A stretch of 9,907 nt of DNA from an uncultured Bermanella sp. (GTDB lineage Bacteria; Pseudomonadota; Gammaproteobacteria; Pseudomonadales; Oceanobacteraceae): positions 1-9,907 of the forward strand of contig CAJXIK010000053.1 of the NCBI GenBank assembly GCA_913054445.1, written 5' to 3'. Under the pieces are notes generated by a model that saw only the letters and a list, made by a program, of their open reading frames with translations, searched no databases and had not been told where the DNA came from. The position numbers were made by a program, and so were the translations under genes. Shown one piece after another: positions 1 to 6,062 of the stretch (positions within the stretch are counted from its first letter, which is position 1; each line of letters starts with the position of its first letter).

Positions 1-26
1 TGCCCTTAGATATTTTCAGCGCCACG

Positions 27-56
27 TTGGCCGAACTCTCGGCTTAGCACTATAGT
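27..56 (+). promoter_or_regulatory. Candidate sigma-70 promoter of the PDC-sensor gene
   Basis: A -35-like TTGGCC (27-32) and a -10-like TATAGT (51-56) are separated by 18 bp, which would start transcription near base 63 and give a leader of about 26 bases before the ATG at 89. Each box differs from consensus by one or two bases. An inverted repeat straddles the -10 box (separate entry). Spacing and position are seen in the sequence; promoter activity is inferred. Confidence 0.4.
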
Positions 57-74
57 TAAATGACCCCAAGCCGA
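39..74. repeat. Inverted repeat around the -10 box
   Basis: The 7-base arm TCGGCTT (39-45) is exactly complementary to AAGCCGA (68-74) across a 22-base gap. The arms flank the candidate -10 hexamer and the predicted transcription start. This arrangement would suit a dimeric repressor, but a 7-base inverted repeat can occur by chance and no regulator is encoded nearby. Confidence 0.3.
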
Positions 75-88
75 AGAATATTGCCGCC

Positions 89-634
89 ATGAAGATCAAA
101 CTAATGCCCCTAGTGCTGTGCTTCTGCGTGTCTGTAATGGGGGGTATGCAAGCGGCCCAGGCCGAGCAAGATATTCTCAGCGAGCCGTTGAATCAATTAC
201 AGAACCTGGCCCAACTAGGCCACATACTCAACTTGGCCCGCGCGCAAGATGGCCAATTAGGCATCGAGCAATTAATTGAACGGGACGCACACTGGGTGAG
301 CAGCCCAAGTGAACGCAGGGTATTGCTCAACGATGAGATGCAGCAATATTTCAAGAATCTACTCAAACAAAGTAGCAGCCCCTTTATTGAGATTTTACTG
401 CTGGGCAGTCAGGGCGAGACATTAGCGGCCTACCCTCTGCCCGATGATTTTTGGCATGGCAATACCGCTAAATTTATCAACGTCATGGCCGACCAAGACA
501 CCTTTGTCGATGAACTCAGCTGGGATGCTGGTTCGCGGCATATTCAGGCGCAAATATCCGTGCCCATCAAGGACCAACACGACGAGATGTTTGGTGTATT
601 AAGCGCCAAAGTAAACACTCACATACAGCCTTAG
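89..634 (+). CDS. Secreted stand-alone PDC/Cache-like sensor domain protein
   Basis: The protein has 181 residues. Residues 1-25 form a typical Sec signal peptide: a lysine-containing start, a hydrophobic core rich in L, V and C, and an AQA|E cleavage site. The mature part of about 156 residues is helical at first (about 30-95) and then has a beta-rich stretch (about 98-176) with the pattern of a PDC/Cache extracytoplasmic sensor: EILLLGSQGET, then YPLPDDFW, FVDEL, AQISVPIKDQ and FGVLSAKVN. In chemoreceptors and histidine kinases this module binds small ligands in the periplasm. Here there is no membrane segment or output domain after it, so it is a free periplasmic sensor-like protein, perhaps a partner of a separate receptor. 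The Shine-Dalgarno is weak. The stop codon overlaps the convergent gene's stop by 4 bp. Family assignment is by pattern only and the ligand is unknown. Confidence 0.75.
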   Translation: MKIKLMPLVLCFCVSVMGGMQAAQAEQDILSEPLNQLQNLAQLGHILNLARAQDGQLGIEQLIERDAHWVSSPSERRVLLNDEMQQYFKNLLKQSSSPFIEILLLGSQGETLAAYPLPDDFWHGNTAKFINVMADQDTFVDELSWDAGSRHIQAQISVPIKDQHDEMFGVLSAKVNTHIQP

Positions 635-1023
635 CCTGCGGCACAGCGCATCCACAGACAGTCGAGCGCATCCAACAGCATGTGAATCACCAGCCCACCG
701 CCGAGCCAGCCAATCACACGACTGCCCTTGACAATACCCGTGCTCTTGCTGAATAGCGGCCAGCACATCATCAGGCCATAAATGATAATGGGCAGGCCGG
801 TGTGCAACGGATGAAACCAAATACTGCAACGGTTGGCCGCATAGATGGGCACCGCCAGCAGGTGATCTAGGTCTACTAGCATGGTCGCCATCATGATAAC
901 AAAGGCCCCAACCACTCGCCCCCGCGCAAACACCGCCGCCACGAAAGCAGGCACCAGCACATGCAACATAATATGCAAGGGCGCGCGTAGCTCATGCAGG
1001 GCAAGCAATGCGTCCATGATCAT
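631..1023 (-). CDS. DUF6122-like integral membrane protein
   Basis: This small polytopic membrane protein of 130 residues has hydrophobic segments around 15-32, 36-56, 77-92 and 104-120. Conserved-looking polar motifs are LHIMLHVLVP (16-25), MLVDLDHLLAVP (48-59), NRCSIWFHPLHT (64-75) and HMLLDALD (114-121). The DLDH, HPLH and HxxxD triplet resembles that of DUF6122 proteins and, more loosely, membrane-bound YdjM/DUF457-type putative metal-dependent hydrolases; the clustered His and Asp residues suggest a metal site at the membrane, which is inference. The start codon immediately follows the stop of ppiC (TAAATG), so the two genes are almost certainly cotranscribed and translationally coupled. 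Translation could also begin at Met3 (base 1017). Function is unknown. Confidence 0.7.
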   Translation of the reverse strand: MIMDALLALHELRAPLHIMLHVLVPAFVAAVFARGRVVGAFVIMMATMLVDLDHLLAVPIYAANRCSIWFHPLHTGLPIIIYGLMMCWPLFSKSTGIVKGSRVIGWLGGGLVIHMLLDALDCLWMRCAAG

Positions 1024-1302
1024 TTAAGAGCGGTACAGGGTTTTGATTAGATGAAAGCCGAACTGGGTTTTAATAGGGCCGTGTATCTTGCGAATCGGGC
1101 GCTTGAACACCACATCATCGAAGGCCTTCACCATGTCACCACGGTGAAATTCTCCTAGGTCGCCACCTTTTTTCTTAGACGGACAGGTGCTGTATTTCTT
1201 GGCCAACTTGGCAAAGTCTTCACCTTTATCTAGGCGCGCCTTGAGCTCTTCGGCGAGTTTTCTTTCTTTTACTAAAATATGACAGGCGCTGGCGATGGCC
1301 AT
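1024..1302 (-). CDS. ppiC: Parvulin-type peptidyl-prolyl cis-trans isomerase PpiC
   Basis: The 92-residue protein is a single parvulin domain with no signal peptide, like E. coli PpiC (93 residues), so it should act in the cytoplasm by catalysing cis-trans isomerisation of peptide bonds before proline. Expected active-site residues are present: His8 in SACHILVK, Cys40 in YSTCPS, Met57 and Phe61 in GDMVKAFDD, and His84 in TQFGFHLIKT. The KKGGDLGEF loop (45-52) is the family signature. The start is supported by a GGAG Shine-Dalgarno (1311-1314 on the complementary strand) eight bases before the ATG. It leads a two-gene unit with the membrane protein downstream, and diverges from yaeQ. Identification is firm; physiological substrates are not known from the sequence. 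Confidence 0.95.
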   Translation of the reverse strand: MAIASACHILVKERKLAEELKARLDKGEDFAKLAKKYSTCPSKKKGGDLGEFHRGDMVKAFDDVVFKRPIRKIHGPIKTQFGFHLIKTLYRS

Positions 1303-1395
1303 AATTATCTCTCCACTGCAAATACTGGCGGCATTTTACCGTATACTGAGGCCGTTTTTTGCAATTTATTTGACTATTTTTTACCCGGGAAGCTC
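1303..1395. promoter_or_regulatory. Divergent promoter region between ppiC and yaeQ
   Basis: These 93 bases must hold both start signals. A -10-like TATACT (1342-1347) points toward yaeQ but lacks a good -35 box. On the other strand TAAAAT (1333-1338) points toward ppiC, and its nearest TTGCAA (1359-1364) lies 20 bp away, longer than ideal. The candidate boxes are within a few bases of each other, so the two promoters probably overlap or face each other closely. Individual assignments are weak. Confidence 0.3.
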
Positions 1396-1941
1396 ATGGC
1401 TCTTAAAGCAAGCATATTCAAAGTCAACTTAGACATCAGCGACATGGATCGCCACTACTATCAAAGCCACGCCCTCACCCTAGCGCGCCACCCCAGCGAG
1501 ACCGACTTACGCATGATGACGCGCATCATCGCCTTCGCCTTAAACGCCCACGACGAGCTGGCTTTCACTAAGGGCTTATCCACTCAGGACGAGCCAGACC
1601 TGTGGAACAAGAGTCTCAGTGACGAGATTGAGCTATGGATAGATTTAGGCCAGCCGGAAGAGAAGCGCATTCGCCAGGCCTGCGGTAAAGCCAAGCAGGT
1701 GAAAATATACAGCTACCAGGATCGCCAGGCCAAAACCTGGTTAGCGCTCATTGAAGGCAAGCTGGCGCGCTTCGAGCACCTGCAAATCAGCCAGCTCCCC
1801 AGCGAGCAAATGGAGGCTTTGACCGCCTTGGTGAATAAGAACATGTCGTTGCAAATTAGCGTGCAAGATGGCGAAGTATTCGTGAGCAGCGCAGACGGCC
1901 AAGTGACGGTAACCCCTGCAAGGTTGTTTCCGGCAGCGTGA
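1396..1941 (+). CDS. yaeQ: YaeQ family protein
   Basis: The 181-residue product matches the usual YaeQ length and its conserved features in order: MALKASIFKVNLDISDMDR at the N-terminus, HPSETDLRMMTRIIAFALNA (32-51), DEPDLWNK (65-72), IELWIDLGQPEEKRIRQA (78-95) and VKIYSY (102-107). YaeQ proteins have a fold related to PD-(D/E)XK nucleases, but no confirmed enzyme activity is established; an early link to RfaH-like antitermination has not made its role clear. The ATG at 1396 is chosen over an in-frame ATG at 1279 because the family begins here, a GGGA lies just upstream, and the earlier start would overlap ppiC. The gene ends inside a strong hairpin. Confidence 0.93.
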   Translation: MALKASIFKVNLDISDMDRHYYQSHALTLARHPSETDLRMMTRIIAFALNAHDELAFTKGLSTQDEPDLWNKSLSDEIELWIDLGQPEEKRIRQACGKAKQVKIYSYQDRQAKTWLALIEGKLARFEHLQISQLPSEQMEALTALVNKNMSLQISVQDGEVFVSSADGQVTVTPARLFPAA

Positions 1942-1968
1942 GCAGGCGCTTACCTGCCTGCGCTGCCG
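1931..1968. terminator. Shared hairpin between convergent yaeQ and TIGR03545 genes
   Basis: CGGCAGCG (1931-1938) pairs perfectly with CGCTGCCG (1961-1968), and inside it GCAGG (1942-1946) pairs with CCTGC (1953-1957). A three-by-three internal loop contains the yaeQ stop codon. The stem is GC-rich and works on both strands, in the gap between two convergent genes, so it probably acts as a two-way terminator or 3' stabiliser. No T-run follows on either strand, so it is not a classical intrinsic terminator. Confidence 0.45.
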
Positions 1969-1975
1969 AACATGT

Positions 1976-3832
1976 CTAAAATAATTGCTTGAGTTTATCC
2001 TTGGCGCGCTTGGCCAGCTCCGTTTTCTTCTTATCGGCTTTGGCTTTTGCCTCGGCCTTTAGTTGGCTCTGGTAGTCCCCCAGCTGCGTGCTGGCCAGCT
2101 TACCCATGGCCTTGGACTTACTGTCTAGGTTGCCTTCGCTGGCATTCAGTTGCTTGAGCTGGCGTTCATAATCAGTGCCGTAGGGAAGTAATTTTTGCGC
2201 CAGCTTATGCCGCAGCTCTTCGCCAATTTGATCTTGTCGCTGCCTGAGACGCCTATTGAAGGCCTGACTCAGCATGCTATCTAGATCACTGCGAATGCTC
2301 ACACTCGGCTCAGCCAACTTGCCTTGGGCCTCACCATCCACCGCGAAAGAATCGATGCTCGCCAGCGCCGCCAGCAGTTCTTTGGCCAACACCGTTTTAT
2401 GCTGGGAACTGAAGTCGGCCTGCTTAAATCTGCCCTGCCCCTTGGCATCCATTTGTGCGCCATTAAAGGTCACATCTGCTACCACCTCTAAGCGGCTGTT
2501 ATCCAGTTCCAGTCCGGCCAAACCTAAGTCTAGGCCCTGTAACTGCCAACCCTGTATGGCCAGATCGAATTGATCGCGCCCCTGGCCTGCCCGGTGATCC
2601 ATCACCCCATCGAGGATTAACGAATCGATGCTGGCTAGATCACGCCCCACCACCTTGAGCCTAGTGGCCCTATCGATCACATGTTGCTGATGGGTGATGT
2701 CGCGTACCGTCACCGCGACCTCTCCCATGGGCAAATATGTGCTGAAAGATAGGTGTTTAATCCAGAAATCGGGCTGTGGCTGAGCGCTTGGAAAATGGAC
2801 GTATTGCCCCGTTAAACGTGTCGGAGGGGCCTCTTCGGGCGAGTCTCCGGCTGCGTCATCGCCTGCCAACAGAGGGCTTAGTATTTCATAGTACCCGAGG
2901 GCGGTGGCCATATAGTCACCGGCATCCTTGCCAAACAACAGCGCCGCTAGGTTGCTGCTGCCCATGGCATCGAGCGTGTATGTACCCTTAATATTGCTAT
3001 AGTCTTGCTGAGGGGCCCGCTGCAATTTTGACCATTGGGATTTTAGATCCTTCTTGCCGTCTTTAATGGCGGCCGTCGCACGTTTAATGGCCTTACGATC
3101 CGCCTTAAACTGATCTTGCAGCGCGCCCAGAGCCTGCTTACGCACCTCGAAGTCTTGCAGAGACTTAAACTTTCCGGCGAGGATAATATCCAGCTTGCTG
3201 CGATATTCGGCCAGGGTTTGCTCATTGGGCACCTCGGCCAACGATTCATCAATGCCTTGTTTATGGCTTGCTAGGGCGTTTGTAAACTGCTCACCTCGGG
3301 TCACCGTGAGCAGCGGCTGGCGGGCCAACATCTCATCGGCACTGGGCAATTGAACTGCCGTTGATGCCTGCGAGTGTACGCCGGAGTTGGCGGCCACCTC
3401 CCGCTTAGCTGGCTCGGCGTCCATACTTTGCGGCTGGCTTGTGGACTGGGTTACTTGCTGTGGCGCGCTCACGGCCCCTGAAGCTTGACGCGCACTGCCA
3501 AATTCGACGCCCTGCAAGGACATGTCTTCAATGATGGCCTTACCCAATAACAATGGTAACAGCGACACACGGGCCACGGCCGCATCGAAACTCACTAGGT
3601 TGCTCATGGGCGCGTCTTTATCGGCCACCTGCACGCGCTTAACCGACAGCACGAGAGGGTTAAACCCTAAGCTTACCTCACCCACCTCCACCCTCGCCCC
3701 CACCGCCTGGCTGCCATATTTTTCAATGCCAAGTTTAATAATAGGGGCGGCAGCGAAGCACCAGAAAGCCACCAATACAACCAAGAATGCCACGCAGCCA
3801 AGTAGGCCAGACCAACGAATCCATTTAGACAT
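1976..3832 (-). CDS. TIGR03545 family AsmA-like inner-membrane-anchored protein
   Basis: The 618-residue protein has an N-terminal membrane anchor (about 9-29) and a stretch resembling the start of AsmA-type proteins (30-112), including VGARVEVGEVSLGFNPL. A low-complexity Ser/Gln/Ala linker follows (114-165), then charged coiled-coil helices (about 205-275), a beta-rich segment (340-475) of alternating strands, the phrase GKLAEPSVSIRSDLD (504-518), common near the C-terminus of AsmA-like proteins, and a Lys/Gln/Ala-rich coiled coil (520-618). The bulk should lie in the periplasm. TIGR03545 is an uncharacterised, sparsely distributed family of outer-membrane-bearing bacteria, often paired with TIGR03546, which here sits one base upstream. 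An AGGGG six bases before the ATG supports the start. A role in envelope assembly or lipid transfer is inference from the AsmA-like pattern. Confidence 0.85.
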   Translation of the reverse strand: MSKWIRWSGLLGCVAFLVVLVAFWCFAAAPIIKLGIEKYGSQAVGARVEVGEVSLGFNPLVLSVKRVQVADKDAPMSNLVSFDAAVARVSLLPLLLGKAIIEDMSLQGVEFGSARQASGAVSAPQQVTQSTSQPQSMDAEPAKREVAANSGVHSQASTAVQLPSADEMLARQPLLTVTRGEQFTNALASHKQGIDESLAEVPNEQTLAEYRSKLDIILAGKFKSLQDFEVRKQALGALQDQFKADRKAIKRATAAIKDGKKDLKSQWSKLQRAPQQDYSNIKGTYTLDAMGSSNLAALLFGKDAGDYMATALGYYEILSPLLAGDDAAGDSPEEAPPTRLTGQYVHFPSAQPQPDFWIKHLSFSTYLPMGEVAVTVRDITHQQHVIDRATRLKVVGRDLASIDSLILDGVMDHRAGQGRDQFDLAIQGWQLQGLDLGLAGLELDNSRLEVVADVTFNGAQMDAKGQGRFKQADFSSQHKTVLAKELLAALASIDSFAVDGEAQGKLAEPSVSIRSDLDSMLSQAFNRRLRQRQDQIGEELRHKLAQKLLPYGTDYERQLKQLNASEGNLDSKSKAMGKLASTQLGDYQSQLKAEAKAKADKKKTELAKRAKDKLKQLF

Positions 3833-3833
3833 G

Positions 3834-4340
3834 TTACGCCCCTAACGCTGCATACAATTTATAAAGTTTGCTGGCTCTGATTAGCTTGCAGACCTTGAGC
3901 CTGGCGAACCAAGCCATGACGCGCTCACGATACAGGCTGATCAAGCTACGACTAATGAGAAATAGCGGAACAAACAGCAGCAATGAAATGCTGAGGCTGC
4001 CCAGTAGCAGAGTGTGGTTAAATTTCGTCACACGCCAGAAATCACTCTGATAGAGGCCACCCCAAAAGTCTTGTAGGCTGGGACTGGCCAGCAACGCTTG
4101 GCCAAACTTAATAGACAGAGGGTCAACCCCATAGGCGACCACACTAAATAACCCGCAGCCTAAAAAAAACGCACTGAGGTTGACACGTATGGCGAGCACC
4201 AAAAACAGGATGAGGAGGTTATGCAGACTCAAAAATGGTGTGAGCCCGATGCAAAGCGCAAATGCAAAACCCAGGGCAATTTGCCCTGGGTTCGCATCGC
4301 CATTGATAATCTTAAAAAATTTGGCCAGCATCTCCAGCAT
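3834..4340 (-). CDS. TIGR03546 family membrane protein (DUF2062-like)
   Basis: The 168-residue polytopic protein has an N-terminal amphipathic start followed by GDANPGQIALGFAFALCIGL (14-33) and TPFLSLHNLLILFLVLAIRVNLSAFFLG, the hallmark pattern of DUF2062-like proteins. A third hydrophobic segment spans about 110-132 and a basic tail (138-160) probably faces the cytoplasm. It is the usual partner of TIGR03545, whose ATG follows its stop after one base, so the pair should be cotranscribed and made together. The start is placed at 4340 rather than the ATG two codons earlier (4346), because the AAGGA Shine-Dalgarno lies one base from the upstream ATG but seven from this one. A TATATT about 70 bases upstream could be part of a promoter, but no good -35 accompanies it. 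Function unknown. Confidence 0.85.
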   Translation of the reverse strand: MLEMLAKFFKIINGDANPGQIALGFAFALCIGLTPFLSLHNLLILFLVLAIRVNLSAFFLGCGLFSVVAYGVDPLSIKFGQALLASPSLQDFWGGLYQSDFWRVTKFNHTLLLGSLSISLLLFVPLFLISRSLISLYRERVMAWFARLKVCKLIRASKLYKLYAALGA

Positions 4341-4470
4341 ATTCATTTCCTTATAAAGTTGGCGTAATGGGCGCTTGCGACGCCTGTAATTTCCAGAGGG
4401 CGTCCAATATAGTGAGCATTGTCCTAGAAATAAAGAGCTAGCAGCACAGTTCGAGACTTCCTTGGCGGCC

Positions 4471-5376
4471 TCATAAAGATTTCAAGAAGCGTTCGATGTC
4501 TTTATAGACGGGATTCAAGAAGCGCCCAAAAAACGATAACGCCCCCACTAAGTGGCGATGATTGGTGCCCTCATAGACGATATTCTGACAGGGCACGCTC
4601 AAGTATTGTAAGCGCCGCCCGAGGCTCTCGCTGTGATGGGGACGCACGGTGATATCCTTAGCGCCGTGAATGAGCAAGGCCTTCGGCATGCTGTCCGTGG
4701 CCAGGTTGATGGGGTTGGCATCGTGCCCATTGTCTACCTGACCGCTATCTATCTGCTGTGCCGACACCTCGCGCAGGGCCACGCCATCAAATTTACCCAC
4801 CACTAGCTTATCCCCCAAGGGTAAATTATAGGGCCCAGCCAAGCCCACCAAGCCTTTAATTTCGACCTGCGCCTGTGCCTGTACTAGGTAATCGGCCCGG
4901 CTCGCCAGCATGGCCGCGCTGTGGGCACCGGCGCTGTGCCCCACTAAAACCACCGGCAACGGATGCCGAAACTTCAGGCCTAACTCGGTGAGTTGCGCGC
5001 TGAGGCTGGCAATGGCAAGGGCCACATCTTCGACAAAGTGGGGAAATTGTACTTGGGGGTAGAGACGGTAATTGGGGATGGCTGTCAGGTAACCCATTTC
5101 GCTAAATGCCCGGCCAGCAAATACATAGTCATCCTTGTGACCCTCGTCCCAGCCGCCACCATGGATAAACACCACCAGCGGCTTGTCTTCGCTGTAGGCG
5201 CTGGGCACATAGACATCCATTGTGTGCCGGTCATCATCGGCATAGGGGATATCTTTAATTCTTTGACAGTGGCGGCCCATGGCAAGGTAATTCATGACCC
5301 ATAAGGGCTTAAATACCACCAATACAGCGAGGGTGCATAACACCACCAGCAGCGCCATTAAACCTTCGATTAACAT
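4471..5376 (-). CDS. Membrane-anchored alpha/beta hydrolase (HSL/BD-FAE-like esterase)
   Basis: The 301-residue protein opens with a strong hydrophobic helix (about 4-24) without a clear cleavage site, so it is probably a signal anchor with the enzyme in the periplasm. The catalytic part is an alpha/beta-hydrolase of the hormone-sensitive-lipase or feruloyl-esterase-like type. HGGGW (72-76) forms the oxyanion hole, GHSAG (146-150) carries the nucleophile Ser148, Asp241 in HGAKDITV is the likely acid and His273 or His275 in TNHRHLVG the base. The MDVYVP and PNYRL phrases are also typical. An AGGAAG Shine-Dalgarno seven bases upstream supports the ATG. It lies alone, about 130 bases before the TIGR03546 gene and divergent from the Gre-like gene. 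Carboxylester hydrolysis is expected; the substrate cannot be read from the sequence. Confidence 0.85.
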   Translation of the reverse strand: MLIEGLMALLVVLCTLAVLVVFKPLWVMNYLAMGRHCQRIKDIPYADDDRHTMDVYVPSAYSEDKPLVVFIHGGGWDEGHKDDYVFAGRAFSEMGYLTAIPNYRLYPQVQFPHFVEDVALAIASLSAQLTELGLKFRHPLPVVLVGHSAGAHSAAMLASRADYLVQAQAQVEIKGLVGLAGPYNLPLGDKLVVGKFDGVALREVSAQQIDSGQVDNGHDANPINLATDSMPKALLIHGAKDITVRPHHSESLGRRLQYLSVPCQNIVYEGTNHRHLVGALSFFGRFLNPVYKDIERFLKSL

Positions 5377-5439
5377 TGCAACTTCCTAAAGACCATTAAC
5401 AGCCCCCAATCGATTCTCCCTTGGATCACCTTCAGGTAA

Positions 5440-5466
5440 AAAAGCGGGACAAAACACTAAAAGCGG
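5440..5466 (+). repeat. Direct repeat of AAAAGCGG in the hydrolase/Gre-like intergenic region
   Basis: AAAAGCGG occurs at 5440-5447 and again at 5459-5466, 19 bases apart from start to start, close to two helical turns. A related AAAACGG follows near 5490. The copies lie in the 183-base divergent gap between the hydrolase start and the Gre-like start, where regulatory sites are expected. I see no convincing sigma-70 promoter in this gap on either strand. A regulator site is only a possibility. Confidence 0.25.
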
Positions 5467-5559
5467 TTACCATCTCCATACACGGGACCGCAAAACGGCT
5501 CAGGATACGTTTTCAATATGGGTTTAACAAGTATTTACATGTCAGCACCGACGCACGCC

Positions 5560-6033
5560 ATGAACAAGCATCACTTGCGACAAGCGATCATCCAAAACCT
5601 ACAACAGACATTGGCCTCGGCTGTGCAGGCCGCACAGCAAGCCCACGATGCCGCCACCCACGAGCAGAGCAAGGCTGAAACACAATACGACACATTGGGG
5701 CTGGAGAGTGCTTACTTGGCTGCCGGCCAGAGTCGGCGCATCGATGAGATGACACTCGCCATCAGCCAATTACAAAACTGGTCAATCAAGGATTTTAATG
5801 AAGATGAAGAGATCTATCTGGGGGCCTTGCTCACCCTAAATGCCCCCAACCAACAAACTTTGCGGCTTTTCTTGGCACCTGCGGGAGGCGGTATCAGCAT
5901 CCCCCTCGGCGCGGATGCTATCAAAGTGATTACCCCGCAAACCCCTTTGGGTCGGGCACTGCTGGGCTTAGGGGTTGAGGACACGGTGACGCTGCCAAAC
6001 GGTGCGAGTTATGAGGTTAGCCATCTGCAATAA
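5560..6033 (+). CDS. GreA/GreB-like transcription elongation factor paralogue
   Basis: Counted from the ATG at 5560 the protein has 157 residues, the length of GreA. An N-terminal coiled coil (about 5-72) with a helix-rich hairpin is followed by a C-terminal FKBP-like domain (about 85-157) with the family end VITPQTPLGRALLGLGVEDT. Gre factors enter the RNA polymerase secondary channel and stimulate cleavage of backtracked RNA through two acidic residues at the coiled-coil tip. Here the tip region reads THEQSKAETQYDTLGLES, so the usual acidic pair is not plainly kept (see findings). In-frame ATGs at 5518 and 5539 also exist, and none has a good Shine-Dalgarno; 5560 is chosen by family length and the MNKHHL start. 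It is a paralogue of, not a replacement for, canonical GreA or GreB. Confidence 0.8.
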   Translation: MNKHHLRQAIIQNLQQTLASAVQAAQQAHDAATHEQSKAETQYDTLGLESAYLAAGQSRRIDEMTLAISQLQNWSIKDFNEDEEIYLGALLTLNAPNQQTLRLFLAPAGGGISIPLGADAIKVITPQTPLGRALLGLGVEDTVTLPNGASYEVSHLQ

Positions 6034-6044
6034 ATGGCTAACCT
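6014..6044. terminator. Perfect 11-bp hairpin between convergent Gre-like gene and phaC
   Basis: AGGTTAGCCAT (6014-6024) is the exact reverse complement of ATGGCTAACCT (6034-6044), with a nine-base loop that contains the TAA stop of the Gre-like gene. phaC ends 19 bases further on from the other side. The hairpin is equally stable on both strands and is placed where both transcripts should end, so a two-way terminator or 3' protector is likely. No T-run follows on either strand. Confidence 0.5.
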
Positions 6045-6062
6045 GGGTGCTACCAGTGCAGG

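Noticed and set aside
50..59. Ten-base match CTATAGTTAA to the reverse complement at 9556-9565
   Set aside because: An AT-rich decamer shared at two distant promoters is expected by chance and no longer similarity surrounds it.
1279..1395. N-terminal extension of YaeQ from an ATG at 1279
   Set aside because: It would overlap the ppiC start and the divergent promoter region and is not part of the family.
2274..2573. A 99-codon open frame antisense to the TIGR03545 gene
   Set aside because: Serine/leucine-rich composition typical of an antisense shadow; no start signal.
4993..5304. A 103-codon open frame antisense to the alpha/beta hydrolase
   Set aside because: It lies wholly inside a gene with intact catalytic motifs, has no domain pattern and looks like a by-product of that gene's codons.
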